64,000 nt of DNA from Streptomyces griseoviridis (GCF_005222485.1 NZ_CP029078.1:8185501-8249500), one strand, 5' to 3'. Positions 26,105 through 35,095 are shown, counted from the stretch's first letter. Notes: generated from the letters alone by a model not told the origin. Numbers and translations are program-made.

Positions 26105-27586
26105 CGGCGGCCCGGGGACGGCGGCGGACGCCCCGGTCCCGACGGGCGCCTGCCGCCGCTCCAGGCGCAGCCGCAGCTCCTCGGGCATCAGCGTCAGCCG
26201 CTCGGTGACCCGCAGCCGGTAGGCCGGGTCGGGCACCAGCGTGTACCGGCGCAGCAGCAGACCGAGCACCAGCGTCGCCTCGTGCAGCGCGAACTGCCGC
26301 CCGATGCAGGCCCGCGCGCCCGTCCCGAACGGCTTGAAGGTGTGCGGCGCCCGGGACCTCACCGCGCCAGGCTCGAAGCGGTCCGGGTCGAAGCGCTCGG
26401 CGTCCGCGCCCCACACCTCGGGGTCCCGGTGCAGCATCGCCGTCAGGACCAGCGCCCACGCGCCGCGCCGCATCGGGTGCTCACCGGCCAGCACGGTGTC
26501 CTCGACGGCCTCCCGCGCGTAGGCGGGCGCGGTCGGCCACAGCCGCAGCGACTCGTCCAACACCCGCCGCACATAGCGCAACTTGGCGACCTGGTCGTAC
26601 CCGGGCGACTCCGCGTCCCCCCACACCGCGTCCACCTCGGCGCGGGCCCGCGCGGCGATCTCGGGGTGCCGGGAGAGGTAGTGCAGGGCGAAGGAGAGCG
26701 CGCCTGACGTCGTCTCGTGACCGGCGACCAGGAAGGTGATCACCTGGCGCCTGACGTTGCGCGCGGACAGCCGTTCGCCGGTGACCGGGTGCGCGGTCGC
26801 CAGCATCCGGTCGAGCAGATCGCCGTCGCCCGCCGCCGTCCGCCGCCGCGCGACCAGGTCGTCGACGGTGGAGTTCAGGTAGGCGATGTCGGCCGCGTTG
26901 CGCCGTGCGGCGCCCCGCAGCAGCAGGCGGGCGAGCGGGGCGGGGACCGTGTTGAGGCGCTGCGCGTAGCCGAGGGTGCCGACCATCGCGGTGACGAAGG
27001 GATGCGGGCGGGTCCTTTCGAAGGAGCCGAAGTCGTGCCCGAAGCCGGTGCGCGCGATCGTCTCCAGGGTCAGCTTCGTCATGTCCCCCGGCACGTCCAC
27101 CGCGTGGCCCGCCGCGAGGGCGCGGTCCCAGTGGTCGGTCAGCCGCCCGGCCACCGCCAGCATCATCGGGTGGTAGCCGGCCATCGCCTCCCGGCTGAAG
27201 CCGGGCGCCAGCACGTCGTGCGCCAACTGCCAGTTGGGTTCCTGGTTGTACGCCGTGAACAGGCCGTCCCCGGCCACCGGGCGCAGATTGGCCACCCCGA
27301 GCCCGACGTGCTTGGCGAACCGGGCCTCGTCGGCCAGGTCGGCCACCTCGCGGGCGCCCCACACGAAGACGAACTCCTTGCCGAACGCCTTGCGCCGGAA
27401 GACCGGGCCGAGGGCGCGGGCGTGGCGCAGCGTGTCCTGGAGGGGGGTGTGCCTGCTCGCGCCGAGCACGTCGCCGAGGAAGGGCAGCCGGTGCGGCGGG
27501 TGCGGCAGGCGGGCCAGTTCGGGCCAGCCCTGTCCGGCGTCACGGAACCCCTTGGGCAGTCCGGTGGCCGTCGTCGTCTTGGCCAT
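26063..27586 (-). CDS. Cytochrome P450, CYP102-like heme domain without reductase
   Basis: 507 residues from the ATG at 27584-27586 behind AGGGAG. All P450 marks are present: I-helix AGHETTSG, ExxR in ESLRLWPTAP, and heme-Cys loop FGTGARACIGRQ. Sequence blocks such as FAKHVG and DGLFTAYNQEPNW are shared with the heme part of the P450-reductase fusion at 35936-39121, placing it near CYP102, a fatty-acid hydroxylase group. Here the frame ends after the heme domain, so it needs an external redox partner. A TetR gene is divergent, as with FatR-type control in Bacillus. Confidence 0.9.
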   Translation of the reverse strand: MAKTTTATGLPKGFRDAGQGWPELARLPHPPHRLPFLGDVLGASRHTPLQDTLRHARALGPVFRRKAFGKEFVFVWGAREVADLADEARFAKHVGLGVANLRPVAGDGLFTAYNQEPNWQLAHDVLAPGFSREAMAGYHPMMLAVAGRLTDHWDRALAAGHAVDVPGDMTKLTLETIARTGFGHDFGSFERTRPHPFVTAMVGTLGYAQRLNTVPAPLARLLLRGAARRNAADIAYLNSTVDDLVARRRTAAGDGDLLDRMLATAHPVTGERLSARNVRRQVITFLVAGHETTSGALSFALHYLSRHPEIAARARAEVDAVWGDAESPGYDQVAKLRYVRRVLDESLRLWPTAPAYAREAVEDTVLAGEHPMRRGAWALVLTAMLHRDPEVWGADAERFDPDRFEPGAVRSRAPHTFKPFGTGARACIGRQFALHEATLVLGLLLRRYTLVPDPAYRLRVTERLTLMPEELRLRLERRQAPVGTGASAAVPGPPSAEPRCPVRRAGD

Positions 27587-27719
27587 GGCGCGATCTCCCT
27601 CGCTCCTGCGGCAGGTTGCGCGTGTTGTACGTCGATTCAATAGTGGTCACCAGTCTGATCCGGCTGTTGAACTGACGTCAAGTACGCTGCGCCCGAGGTG
27701 GGTTGAGTACAGTGCGGGC

Positions 27720-28328
27720 ATGGCCGCGAACCAGGGCGAGCGCACCCGCCGCAGGCTCAGCACGCAGGAGCGCCGTGAGCAACTCCTCGCGGTCGGCGCC
27801 CGGTTGTTCTCCGAGAGCCCGTACGACGACGTGTGGATCGAGCAGGTCGCCGAGATCGCCGGGGTCTCCCGCGGGCTGCTCTACCACTACTTCCCGACCA
27901 AACGGGACTTCTTCGCCGCGGTCGTCGAGCGCGAGAGCGAGCGGATGCTGCGGATGACGGAGGCGGTGCCCGGGGTGCCGGCCCGCGAACAGCTCGCCGC
28001 CGGGCTCGACACGTATCTGGAGTACGTCCACGCGCACGCCCACGGCTTCCGTGCCTTCCACCGCGCCGACGCGGCGGGCGACCAGGCCGTGCGGAAGGTC
28101 TACCAGCGGGCGCTGGCCGCCCAGGAGCGGCAGATCCTCGCCGCCCTCGCGGCGGACCCGGAGTTCGGCGCCGCCGTCCGCGACCGCCCCGACGCCGCGC
28201 TCGCGGTGCGCGGGTGGCTGGCCTTCACCACCGCCGTCTGCCTGGAGTGGCTGCGCGGTCCCGGGCTCTCCCGCGAGCAGGTCCGCGACCTGTGCGCGCG
28301 GGCGCTGCTGGGGGTCATCGCGTCCTGA
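27720..28328 (+). CDS. TetR-family regulator (likely of the adjacent P450)
   Basis: 202 residues from ATG 27720. HTH with VAEIAGVSRGLLYHYFPTKR; helical effector domain after residue 60. It is transcribed away from the lone P450 gene with 133 bases between, so it probably controls that gene. FatR of Bacillus, a TetR protein, represses a CYP102 gene and is released by fatty acids; a similar circuit is an inference here. A hairpin follows the stop. Confidence 0.88.
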   Translation: MAANQGERTRRRLSTQERREQLLAVGARLFSESPYDDVWIEQVAEIAGVSRGLLYHYFPTKRDFFAAVVERESERMLRMTEAVPGVPAREQLAAGLDTYLEYVHAHAHGFRAFHRADAAGDQAVRKVYQRALAAQERQILAALAADPEFGAAVRDRPDAALAVRGWLAFTTAVCLEWLRGPGLSREQVRDLCARALLGVIAS

Positions 28329-28339
28329 AAGAGCGGTTC

Positions 28340-28359
28340 GGCCGCCGGTGTCGGCGGCC
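28340..28359. terminator. Short GC hairpin after the TetR gene
   Basis: GGCCGCCG, loop GTGT, CGGCGGCC, eleven bases after the stop. Eight-bp perfect stem. Confidence 0.6.
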
Positions 28360-28391
28360 CGCGGTTGGCGTGCACCCCGATCTTCGGTAGG

Positions 28392-28410
28392 TTAGGCAAG
28401 GCTTACCTAA
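28392..28410. promoter_or_regulatory. Iron box (DtxR/IdeR/DmdR site)
   Basis: TTAGGCAAGGCTTACCTAA matches the 19-bp consensus TTAGGTTAGGCTCACCTAA closely and keeps the TTAGG...CCTAA arms. It ends 15 bases before the ATG of the DUF2470 gene, so binding of an iron-loaded DmdR-type repressor would shut that gene off. Confidence 0.85.
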
Positions 28411-28425
28411 TGAGGAGGTTCCAGG

Positions 28426-29151
28426 ATGGGCGACAGCGACAGCTGGACGGCCGCGCCGGCGGCGGCGGAACGGGCCCGCTCGGTGCTCGCCGCCTCGTGG
28501 TCCTGCGCGGTGACCGCGGACGGCGGACGCGAGGAGTTCGTCGGAGCGCACACCGTGGCGGACGACGGCCGGGTGCTGCTCGAAGTACCCGAGGACAGCG
28601 CCCTGTTGACGGCCGCGATCTGCGCGCCGCGCGGTGAGCCGTCCGCCGTGCTGGAGTTCGCCGACGTCGCGCCCGTCCCGGTCCGCAGCCGGATCAGGGC
28701 CCGGCTCTGGCTCGCCGGGTTCTTCACCCTCGAGGAGGGCCGACTCGCCTTCCACGCCACCCGCGTGGTGCTGCGCCCGCCGTCCGGCGCGGTCGTCGTC
28801 GCCCTCGACGAGTTCGCCGCCGCGAGCCCCGACCCGCTCGCCACCGCCGAGGCCCGGCTGCTGACACACCTCGCCGACTGCCACGGCGACGCCGTCGAGC
28901 GGCTCACCCGGCTCGTCGACCGCGAGAGCCTGCACGGCACCGTCCGCGTCCAGCCCCTCGCCGTCGACCGGCACGGACTGACCCTGCGGATCGAGCGCAT
29001 CAGCGGCCACGGCGACGTACGCCTGCCGTTCCACGCGCCCGCCGACGACGTCGGGCAGCTCACCGAGCGGATGCACGTCCTGCTCGGCCAGGCGAGCGCG
29101 GCCTCCTGCCCGCGCGCCCTACAGCGGCAGCGCACAGACCGCGACGGGTGA
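28426..29151 (+). CDS. DUF2470 / heme-iron-utilisation-like protein under an iron box
   Basis: 241 residues from ATG 28426, behind GAGGAGG. N-terminal split-barrel-like region (EVPEDSALLTAAICAPRGEP) and a C-terminal DUF2470 domain (LLTHLADCHGDAVERLTRLV). DUF2470 domains occur in heme-binding and heme-degrading proteins of the HugZ/HutZ kind. The iron box directly upstream supports a role in iron or heme handling. Cytoplasmic; no signal peptide. The last 33 bases overlap the convergent lactonase-like gene. Confidence 0.85.
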   Translation: MGDSDSWTAAPAAAERARSVLAASWSCAVTADGGREEFVGAHTVADDGRVLLEVPEDSALLTAAICAPRGEPSAVLEFADVAPVPVRSRIRARLWLAGFFTLEEGRLAFHATRVVLRPPSGAVVVALDEFAAASPDPLATAEARLLTHLADCHGDAVERLTRLVDRESLHGTVRVQPLAVDRHGLTLRIERISGHGDVRLPFHAPADDVGQLTERMHVLLGQASAASCPRALQRQRTDRDG

Positions 29152-30327
29152 CGCGAACGGAGCCCCCGCGAGCCGCAGTTCACCGCTGCCCGGGTCGACG
29201 TGGAAGACGCTGACGGTGCCGGAGCGCTGGTTCGCCGCGAACAGCAGCCGGCCGTCGGGCGAGAGGGCGATCTGCCGGGGGAAGTCCCCGGCCACCGGCA
29301 CCGTGCCCAGCAGCCGCAACCGCGCGCCGTCGGCCTCCACCGCGTAGCGGGCCAGGCTGTTGTGGCCGCGGTTGGCCAGGAACGCGTACGCCCCGTCCGA
29401 CGTCACCAGGATCTGCGCCGGGTAGTTGGTGCCCGCGCCCGAACCGGTCGGCTGCGGTGCGCCGATCGTCAACCGCCCGGTGTCGGGCGCGTACTCGCAC
29501 ACCGTCACCGTGTCGTCCAACTCGTTGGCCAGGTAGGCGTGGCGCCCGCCCGGGTGGAACGTCAGATGGCGCGGCCCGGCACCCGGCCGCGCGGCGGCCC
29601 GCGCCACCTCCGTGAGCCTGCCGGTGCGCGGATCGAGACGGTAGCTGTAGACCGTGTCCGTGCCGAGGTCGACGGCGAGGACATGGCCGCCGTCCGGGCT
29701 GGTCGTGAACTGGTGCGCGTGCGGCCCCTGTTGGCCGGGTCCTGGCGCCGGGCTGCGGTGCGTCACCAGGTCGGCGCGCTCGCCGAGGGCGCCCGAGGCG
29801 TCGATCGGGTGCACGGCCACGCTGCCGGATCCGTAGTTCGCGCTCAGCAGCCACCGTCCGCTCGGGTGCACGGACAGATGGCAGGGCGCGGACCCGCCGG
29901 TGCTCCGGCTTCCCAGCACCGCGCGGTCGGCGAGCCGCACGGCGGTCACCGCGCCGGCCTCCCGCTCGTCGACCGCGTACAGCGTCCGCCCGCCGGGACC
30001 CACCACCAGATACGAGGGATCGGGGACCCCGGTGAGGGTTCCGGCGCCGCTGATCCGGCCGGACACCGGGTCGTAGGCGGCGATCCCGATGCCCTTCCCG
30101 CCGCCCTCGGCCGAGGTGTAGGTACCGACGTAGAGCGGGCGCGGCCCGGTCGCCGAGGGCGCGGGGGAGGCCGCCGTCGGCCCGGGGCGCGTCGCGTGGT
30201 GGGTGACGGTGGCCTCGGCCGGGGCCTGGGCCCGTGAGCAGGCCGGCAGGGCGGCCGTCCCGGCGAGCGCCGCCACGAACCGCCGTCTGCTCACGCCGGG
30301 GTCCCCGGCCGCCGCCGCACTGCCCAT
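29119..30327 (-). CDS. Exported lactonase-type seven-bladed propeller
   Basis: 402 residues from ATG 30325-30327 after GAGGTG. N-terminus has a Tat-like SRRRFVAALAGTAALPACS that also fits a lipobox (LPAC), so it is probably a folded lipoprotein on the outer membrane face. The rest is a Lactonase/YbhE propeller: PLYVGTYTSAEGGG, LDPRTGRLTEVARA, FHPGGRHAYLANELDDTVTV. Relatives include 6-phosphogluconolactonase, but exported actinobacterial members have no proven substrate. The upstream region runs into the 67-bp repeat array. Confidence 0.82.
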   Translation of the reverse strand: MGSAAAAGDPGVSRRRFVAALAGTAALPACSRAQAPAEATVTHHATRPGPTAASPAPSATGPRPLYVGTYTSAEGGGKGIGIAAYDPVSGRISGAGTLTGVPDPSYLVVGPGGRTLYAVDEREAGAVTAVRLADRAVLGSRSTGGSAPCHLSVHPSGRWLLSANYGSGSVAVHPIDASGALGERADLVTHRSPAPGPGQQGPHAHQFTTSPDGGHVLAVDLGTDTVYSYRLDPRTGRLTEVARAAARPGAGPRHLTFHPGGRHAYLANELDDTVTVCEYAPDTGRLTIGAPQPTGSGAGTNYPAQILVTSDGAYAFLANRGHNSLARYAVEADGARLRLLGTVPVAGDFPRQIALSPDGRLLFAANQRSGTVSVFHVDPGSGELRLAGAPFASPVAVCALPL

Positions 30328-30447
30328 GCCCGCACCTCGGATGATCGCCGTCCACGTGTCCCGGCCACCTTGACCCGGCCGACCCCGGGGACGCAAGAAA
30401 CGGCTGGCGCCGCGCGGGTCGCACCAGGGGCCGGTCCCTCCGCGACC

Positions 30448-31045
30448 CCACGATCCGGCCTCTTCGTGTGGGGTCTCGGGTGTCATCGGTCGTCGTCTTC
30501 CGCCGGGCCGTAGCCACCGTTCCGGCCCTTCGCGCGGGGTCTCGGGTGTCACCGGTAGTCGTCCTCCGCCGGGCCGTAGCCACCGACCCGGCCCCTCCGT
30601 GCGAGGCCCCGGGTGTCACCGGTCGTCGTCCTCCACCGGGCCGTAGTCACCGATCCGGCCCTTCGCGCGGGGGCTCGGGTGTCACCGGTCGCCGTCTTCC
30701 ACCGGGCCGTAGTCACCGATCCGGCCCCTCCGTGCGCGGCCCCGGGTGTCACCGGTCGCCGTCCTCCACCGGGCCGTAGTCACCGATCCGGCCCCTCCGT
30801 GCGCGGCCCCGGGTGTCAGCAGTCGCCGTCCTCCACCGGGCCGTAGCCACCGACCCGGCCCCTTCGCGCGCGGCCCCGGGTGTCAGCAGTCGCCGTCCTC
30901 CACCGGGCCGTAGCCACCGACCCGGCCCCTTCGCGCGCGGCCCCGGGTGTCAGCAGTCGCCGTCCTCCACCGGTCCGCAGCCACCGACCTGGCCCCTCCG
31001 TGCGGGGCCTCCGGTGTCACCAGTCGCCGTCCTCCACCGGCTTGC
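30448..31045. repeat. 67-bp minisatellite, about nine units
   Basis: The anchor TGTCA recurs at 30481, 30547, 30614, 30680, 30747, 30814, 30881, 30948 and 31015, a period of 66-67 bases. The unit contains CAGTCGCCGTCCTCCACCGG or variants. The last unit is the coding 3' end of the minus-strand gene 31017-32063, where it encodes PVEDGDW and the stop. Units 7 and 8 are nearly identical while outer ones diverge. Not a CRISPR: there are no unique spacers. Confidence 0.9.
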
Positions 31046-32063
31046 CCGCGGGGTCGCCCAGGGGTTTCACCTGGTGGTCCTCTGGTGGGGTCCAGGGCTC
31101 GTGGTCGTCGCCGAGCCAGGCGCCGACCGGCTCGACCGCCTCCAGGGCGGCCGTGGGGGCGAGATCGTCGGCGTCCTGGTCGTAGTAGTCGAACCAGGGC
31201 AGCCCCGCCCCGGTGTACGCGGCCCGGTCCACCGGTGACGGCGGCGGCGCCTCGCCGGTGATGCGGCGCCACTCAGGGGGCGTCACCAGATGGACGAAGA
31301 CCCGGCCCGCGGGCTCCTCGGCCCAGTCCGTCACGGGCCGTTCGTCCGCGTAGACCTCCTGCCGCATCGAACCGCCCACCCCCAGGCCCATCGCCACGGC
31401 GGCCCGCGGCGCGCCCGCGCCCAGCGGCGCCGACGGCGCGGGCAGGGGTGCCGAGGCCGGCGGGCCGCCGAAGCCGGCGCCCGGCGGAACCCGCCTGCGC
31501 GCGCTCAGCAGGGCCCGCCGCCGCTCCGCCTCCCGCCACCTGGCCAGCGCCTCGGGGGCCAGCGGGAACGACCGCAGCTGCACGCCGCCCCACACCTCCT
31601 CCCCAGTGACCTGGCCCTCGACGGTCGCGCCGAGTCCCAGCGGCACCGCCACGAACTGGCGGACCGTGCCCGAGCCGGAGTTGATGCCGTCCAGCCAGGG
31701 CTGGCGGGGGAGCACCAGGTAGTTCTGCGGATCCCGGCTCAGCCGGTCGCTCCACGGCTCGCCCGACACCGCGCACACCTTGCCCACGCCGACCTGGAGG
31801 GCCGCCGGCCGCGCCGTCCCCGCAAAGCTCAGCCACATCGCCTCCCGCAGGTACACCGGCAGCATCACGCCACCCCGCGCCCGCCACGCCTCGGGCACGG
31901 TGTCGGGAAAGTCCGCGACCCGCCGCACCGGGAACTCGCCGAGCCCCGGCGGCAGCGGATGGGTGCCCGACTCGGGCAGCCGCAGGGTCCGTACGAACCG
32001 CACCGTCACCCCACCGGGCAGCCGCAGTGTGTTCCCCTCGACCCGCACGATCCCGTCCGTCAT
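31017..32063 (-). CDS. Conserved actinobacterial protein, unknown function
   Basis: 348 residues from ATG 32061-32063 (MTDGIVRVEGNTLRLPGG). Two parts are visible. The N-terminal globular half has repeated small beta-type stretches (GVMLPVYLREAMWLSF, VGVGKVCAVSGEPW, PRQPWLDGIN) and the C-terminal part starts after a Pro/Ala linker at about residue 195 with MGLGVGGSMRQEVYAD. I do not recognise a named domain. No signal or membrane segment. Its final seven codons and stop are the seed unit of the minisatellite downstream. Confidence 0.75.
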   Translation of the reverse strand: MTDGIVRVEGNTLRLPGGVTVRFVRTLRLPESGTHPLPPGLGEFPVRRVADFPDTVPEAWRARGGVMLPVYLREAMWLSFAGTARPAALQVGVGKVCAVSGEPWSDRLSRDPQNYLVLPRQPWLDGINSGSGTVRQFVAVPLGLGATVEGQVTGEEVWGGVQLRSFPLAPEALARWREAERRRALLSARRRVPPGAGFGGPPASAPLPAPSAPLGAGAPRAAVAMGLGVGGSMRQEVYADERPVTDWAEEPAGRVFVHLVTPPEWRRITGEAPPPSPVDRAAYTGAGLPWFDYYDQDADDLAPTAALEAVEPVGAWLGDDHEPWTPPEDHQVKPLGDPAGKPVEDGDW

Positions 32064-32119
32064 CGGCCCGCCCCCTCGCTCCCGGTGCCCGGAACGCCTG
32101 CCGCCTCCCGGTGCCCGTG

Positions 32120-33382
32120 TCAGGGAGAACGACGGGCGAGGGCTCGGAGGTTCCGGCGCAGGGCCCGCAGCGCCCCGGAGGCGCGCACGCCCTCCCGCAG
32201 CCGGTCCAGGCGCGGCAGCCGCGCGCGCTGCTCGCGCGAGACCCGGTCCAGCTCCTCGAAGAGGCGGCGGGTGCGGTGCTCGGTGTCCAGTTCGTCGAGG
32301 ATGCGGTCGACCTCGGTCAGGACCGCGCCGTGCAGCTGCCACTGCCGCTCGTCGCGCCTGACCTCCTCCAGGAGGAGCTGCGCGAGCTTGTCCCGGGTCG
32401 CCGTCGCGGTCTGGAGCCCGGACGCCAGCCGCGCCTCGGCCGACTGCGCGTTGCGGCTGACGTCGCTGGTGACCAGCACCGCGAAGCTGACCACGGCGTC
32501 CGCGACCTCGCCGAGCAGCTGTTCGACGACGGCGCCGGTGCCCGGCCCGAACAGCGGCTCAGGGTCCCGCCGCTTGGCGAGGTCGGTGAAGGTGCGAGCG
32601 AGCACCCGCAGCACCACCGTGCAGATCTCCAGCGTGTCGAGACCGGTCCGCAGCACCACCCGGTGCAGCAGCCCCTCCCTGACCCGCGGATTGAGCCGCA
32701 GACTGTCCTCGGCCTGCCGCAGCGCCGCGTCCACCTCGACGATGTCGTGGTCGAGCCTGCGCGCCTCGTACAGCCGTTCGGTGGCCCGGTCGACGGGGGT
32801 GCGGCCCGCCGCCTCCTCGCCCATCCGCAGCATCAGCAGCCGCACCCGCCGGGCCAGCCCCTCGATCGACTCGCCCGCCTCGTCCACCCACACGGGCGGC
32901 GCGAGCAGCAGGTTGCAGGCGAGCCCGACGACCGCGCCGATCAACGTCTCCACCACCCGGTCCCAGGCGGTGTCGCCGACGGCGGTGACCCCGAGGACCA
33001 GCATCGCGCTGATCGCCACCTCGGGCACGTACTCGTGCACCCGCACCAGATGGCCGACCCCGAGTGAGGCCACGATGAGCAGCGCGAGGCTCCACCAGGT
33101 CAGGCCGACCAGCAGACTGAACCCGATGGCCACCAGCACGCCCGCGACCACGGCGTTCACCCGGCGGATGCCGTTGGTGAGGGTGGCGTAGAGGGTGACC
33201 TGCACGACGAGCAGCGCGGTGAGGGGCGCGGTGAGCGGCGCCGCCTCGGAGCTGATGCGCAGGGCGACGACGTACGCGACCGTCGCCGCGACGGCCGAAC
33301 GCAGCGTCTGGACCACCACCGGGTCCCGGTGGCGGCCGAGAAGGTCCTTCAGGACCGCCGTCGCCTCACGTAGATCGCGCAT
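32120..33382 (-). CDS. FUSC/aromatic-acid-exporter-type membrane protein
   Basis: 420 residues. Six hydrophobic segments between about 25 and 165 (VVVQTLRSAVAATVAYVVAL; VNAVVAGVLVAIGFSLLVG; LALLIVASLGVGHLV; ISAMLVLGVTAV; TLIGAVVGLACNLLLAPPVW), followed by a long cytoplasmic helical region to the C-terminus. This matches the FUSC/ArAE family, which exports aromatic acids or other small anions. Substrate unknown. It lies 56 bases upstream of the unknown gene 31017-32063 on the same strand, so the two may form an operon. Confidence 0.82.
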   Translation of the reverse strand: MRDLREATAVLKDLLGRHRDPVVVQTLRSAVAATVAYVVALRISSEAAPLTAPLTALLVVQVTLYATLTNGIRRVNAVVAGVLVAIGFSLLVGLTWWSLALLIVASLGVGHLVRVHEYVPEVAISAMLVLGVTAVGDTAWDRVVETLIGAVVGLACNLLLAPPVWVDEAGESIEGLARRVRLLMLRMGEEAAGRTPVDRATERLYEARRLDHDIVEVDAALRQAEDSLRLNPRVREGLLHRVVLRTGLDTLEICTVVLRVLARTFTDLAKRRDPEPLFGPGTGAVVEQLLGEVADAVVSFAVLVTSDVSRNAQSAEARLASGLQTATATRDKLAQLLLEEVRRDERQWQLHGAVLTEVDRILDELDTEHRTRRLFEELDRVSREQRARLPRLDRLREGVRASGALRALRRNLRALARRSP

Positions 33383-33555
33383 CCTCGGGCTGTTCCCCGT
33401 CCGCGCGGGACTCGAACATGATCACGCGGAGAGAACGGCTGTCGGCCTCCGTACGGCGTCGCCCCCCGGCGTCGCCCCCCGGCCCCGGCCCCGCCCCCCG
33501 GCGTTGCCCCCGGCCCCGCCCGCCCGCCGCCTCGCCGTGTGGTCCGCCGCTCCCG

Positions 33556-34050
33556 TCAGCTCCGCACCTTGTCGAGGAAGGCGGAGAGATTGCCCGTGGT
33601 GCGGGCGATCTGCTCGGCCACCGTGAGGCTCTCCTCCATGCGCAGCCCGCTGTCCGGGATCTTCCGGCCGCGCACATAGAGCGAACAGGCCAGGTCCGTG
33701 CACATGTACACGCCGACGGAGTTGCCCTCGCGCCCCGCCGGGCCCGCCTTGCGCGCGGTCATCAGGGAGACTCCGCCGCCCGGGTGGGTGGTCAGGCACA
33801 GGGAGCACATGCTGCGGTGCAGGAACCCGCGCTGGGAGGGCGGGAACCGCAGGGTGACGCCGACGGGCCCGCCGTCCCGCTCGGCGACCAGATAGCTGCG
33901 GTCGGGGGCGCCGGGATCGCGCCAGCCGAGGAAGTCCAGATGCTCCCAGGGGCGCTCGTCGAGGTCACGGGGGACCGCGAGACGCTTGGCCTCGCCCTTC
34001 GAGCAGTTGACGAAGGAGGCGCGGATCTCCTGTTCGGTCAGCGATTTCAT
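33556..34050 (-). CDS. FBP (FusB-like zinc-finger, EF-G-binding type) protein
   Basis: 164 residues. The C-terminal treble-clef finger is plain: CSLC at residues 82-85, and C117 with C122 in MCTDLACSLYV. The N-terminal part (SFVNCSKGEAKRL) and the DFLGWRDPG block fit the FBP family. Staphylococcal FusB-type proteins bind EF-G and free it from fusidic acid; actinobacterial homologues are of untested function. Monocistronic, divergent from the DUF3626 gene, with a double CCTAGG palindrome between. Confidence 0.85.
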   Translation of the reverse strand: MKSLTEQEIRASFVNCSKGEAKRLAVPRDLDERPWEHLDFLGWRDPGAPDRSYLVAERDGGPVGVTLRFPPSQRGFLHRSMCSLCLTTHPGGGVSLMTARKAGPAGREGNSVGVYMCTDLACSLYVRGRKIPDSGLRMEESLTVAEQIARTTGNLSAFLDKVRS

Positions 34051-34081
34051 TAGGGAGACTCCTGTAGGTTGACGCCTGAAG

Positions 34082-34096
34082 CCTAGGGTTCCTAGG
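34082..34096. promoter_or_regulatory. Double CCTAGG palindrome between FBP and DUF3626 genes
   Basis: CCTAGGGTTCCTAGG: two six-base palindromes nine bases apart in an AT-rich patch within the 90-base divergent region. CTAG is rare in such genomes. Candidate operator for either gene. Confidence 0.45.
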
Positions 34097-34140
34097 TTTT
34101 CTGCTCATCCAGCGTAGACGTGACCGGCGGGGGGAAGCCA

Positions 34141-35016
34141 ATGGATTTAGGGAACCCGGGGAACGCCGGCGGTGAGCGCGCCCGGCGGGCACTGCGCCAT
34201 GTGGCGGCCCGCTCGGCGGGACCGCCCCTCGCGCCCGGACTCCGCATCACCCTGAACTTCCACCCGGACAGGACGGCCGGCGGCCTGCCCATCCTGGACG
34301 CGCTCGCCAGGGACGGCGCCTACCACTCCCAGTTCGTCACCGGGACCAGCAACGGCGGCCTCACCGCGCACCCCGGCGGCGACCGGTGGCGCTGGGAGAG
34401 CCGGATCTTCGGCGGCGCCTACGACGACGCCGACCCGCACCAGCGGCCGGTGTACGGCGCTCTCGACTTCCGGCGCCAAGTCGTCGGCGCCGCACCGAGG
34501 TTCGGCTCCTGCCACTTCAGGCTCGCCCCCTCCGCGCTGACCCGCGCCACCTTCTGCTACCCGGACAGCGCGGCCGAGCCGACCGACTTCGGCACCGCCG
34601 CCGCCCACCGCCTGACCGCCCTCGCCGACGCCGACACCAGGGACGCCCTCGACGACTACATAGAGGCCCAGGTGCACGGCGGACTCCCGCTCGCCCGGGA
34701 CGTCGAGGCGCTCGTCCTGGACGCCTGCTACCGGGGCACCGCCGTGGAGGCGGCGGCCCGCCGGCTGCCCTGCCCGGTCGCCTGGCACCCCGGCTACCGC
34801 CTCACCGTGCCCGAACTGCGCCGGCACGCCGGCTACCGGGGGCAGGAGTACGTCGACCTCGGTGCCCGGATCGCCAGGGACGGCGTCCTCGACCCGAGGG
34901 CCATCGGGGACGCCGCCCGCACCGGCCGCCACGAGGGCCAGGACCTCAAGAAGGTCTGGCACACGCTGGCCAGGTTCGGCGCCCCACCGGGCGCGGGCAC
35001 CGCCCGGAGCCTCTGA
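34141..35016 (+). CDS. DUF3626 protein
   Basis: 291 residues from ATG 34141 after GGGGGGAAG. Recognisable DUF3626 blocks: ITLNFHPDRTAGG, FVTGTSNGGLTAHPGGDRW, RPVYGALDFRR, GSCHFRLAP and the C-terminal YRGQEYVDLGARIARDG. The family is widespread in bacteria with no known activity; the conserved His/Asp/Arg pattern looks enzymatic. No signal peptide. Stands alone between two divergently read regions. Confidence 0.85.
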   Translation: MDLGNPGNAGGERARRALRHVAARSAGPPLAPGLRITLNFHPDRTAGGLPILDALARDGAYHSQFVTGTSNGGLTAHPGGDRWRWESRIFGGAYDDADPHQRPVYGALDFRRQVVGAAPRFGSCHFRLAPSALTRATFCYPDSAAEPTDFGTAAAHRLTALADADTRDALDDYIEAQVHGGLPLARDVEALVLDACYRGTAVEAAARRLPCPVAWHPGYRLTVPELRRHAGYRGQEYVDLGARIARDGVLDPRAIGDAARTGRHEGQDLKKVWHTLARFGAPPGAGTARSL

Positions 35017-35053
35017 CCGTTCACGCCGTCGCTCGTCGCTCTCGCCTGTCGTG

Positions 35054-35095
35054 CGTTGCCCGTTGCCCGTTGCCCGTTGCCCGTTGCCCGTTGCT
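35054..35095. repeat. Heptamer tandem repeat, CGTTGCC
   Basis: Five perfect copies of CGTTGCC and one variant, then a related TCGTCCGTCGCCCG pair. It fills the short gap between the convergent DUF3626 and PAS-LuxR genes. Slippage product; no coding meaning. Confidence 0.9.

Noticed and set aside
30448..31045. CRISPR array
   Set aside because: Units are 66-67 bases with no unique spacers, and no cas genes are present. It is a coding-end minisatellite.
30613..31238. Short Pro/Arg-rich proteins encoded by the 67-bp repeats
   Set aside because: Frames stay open only because the repeat lacks stops in some phases; no ribosome-binding sites.
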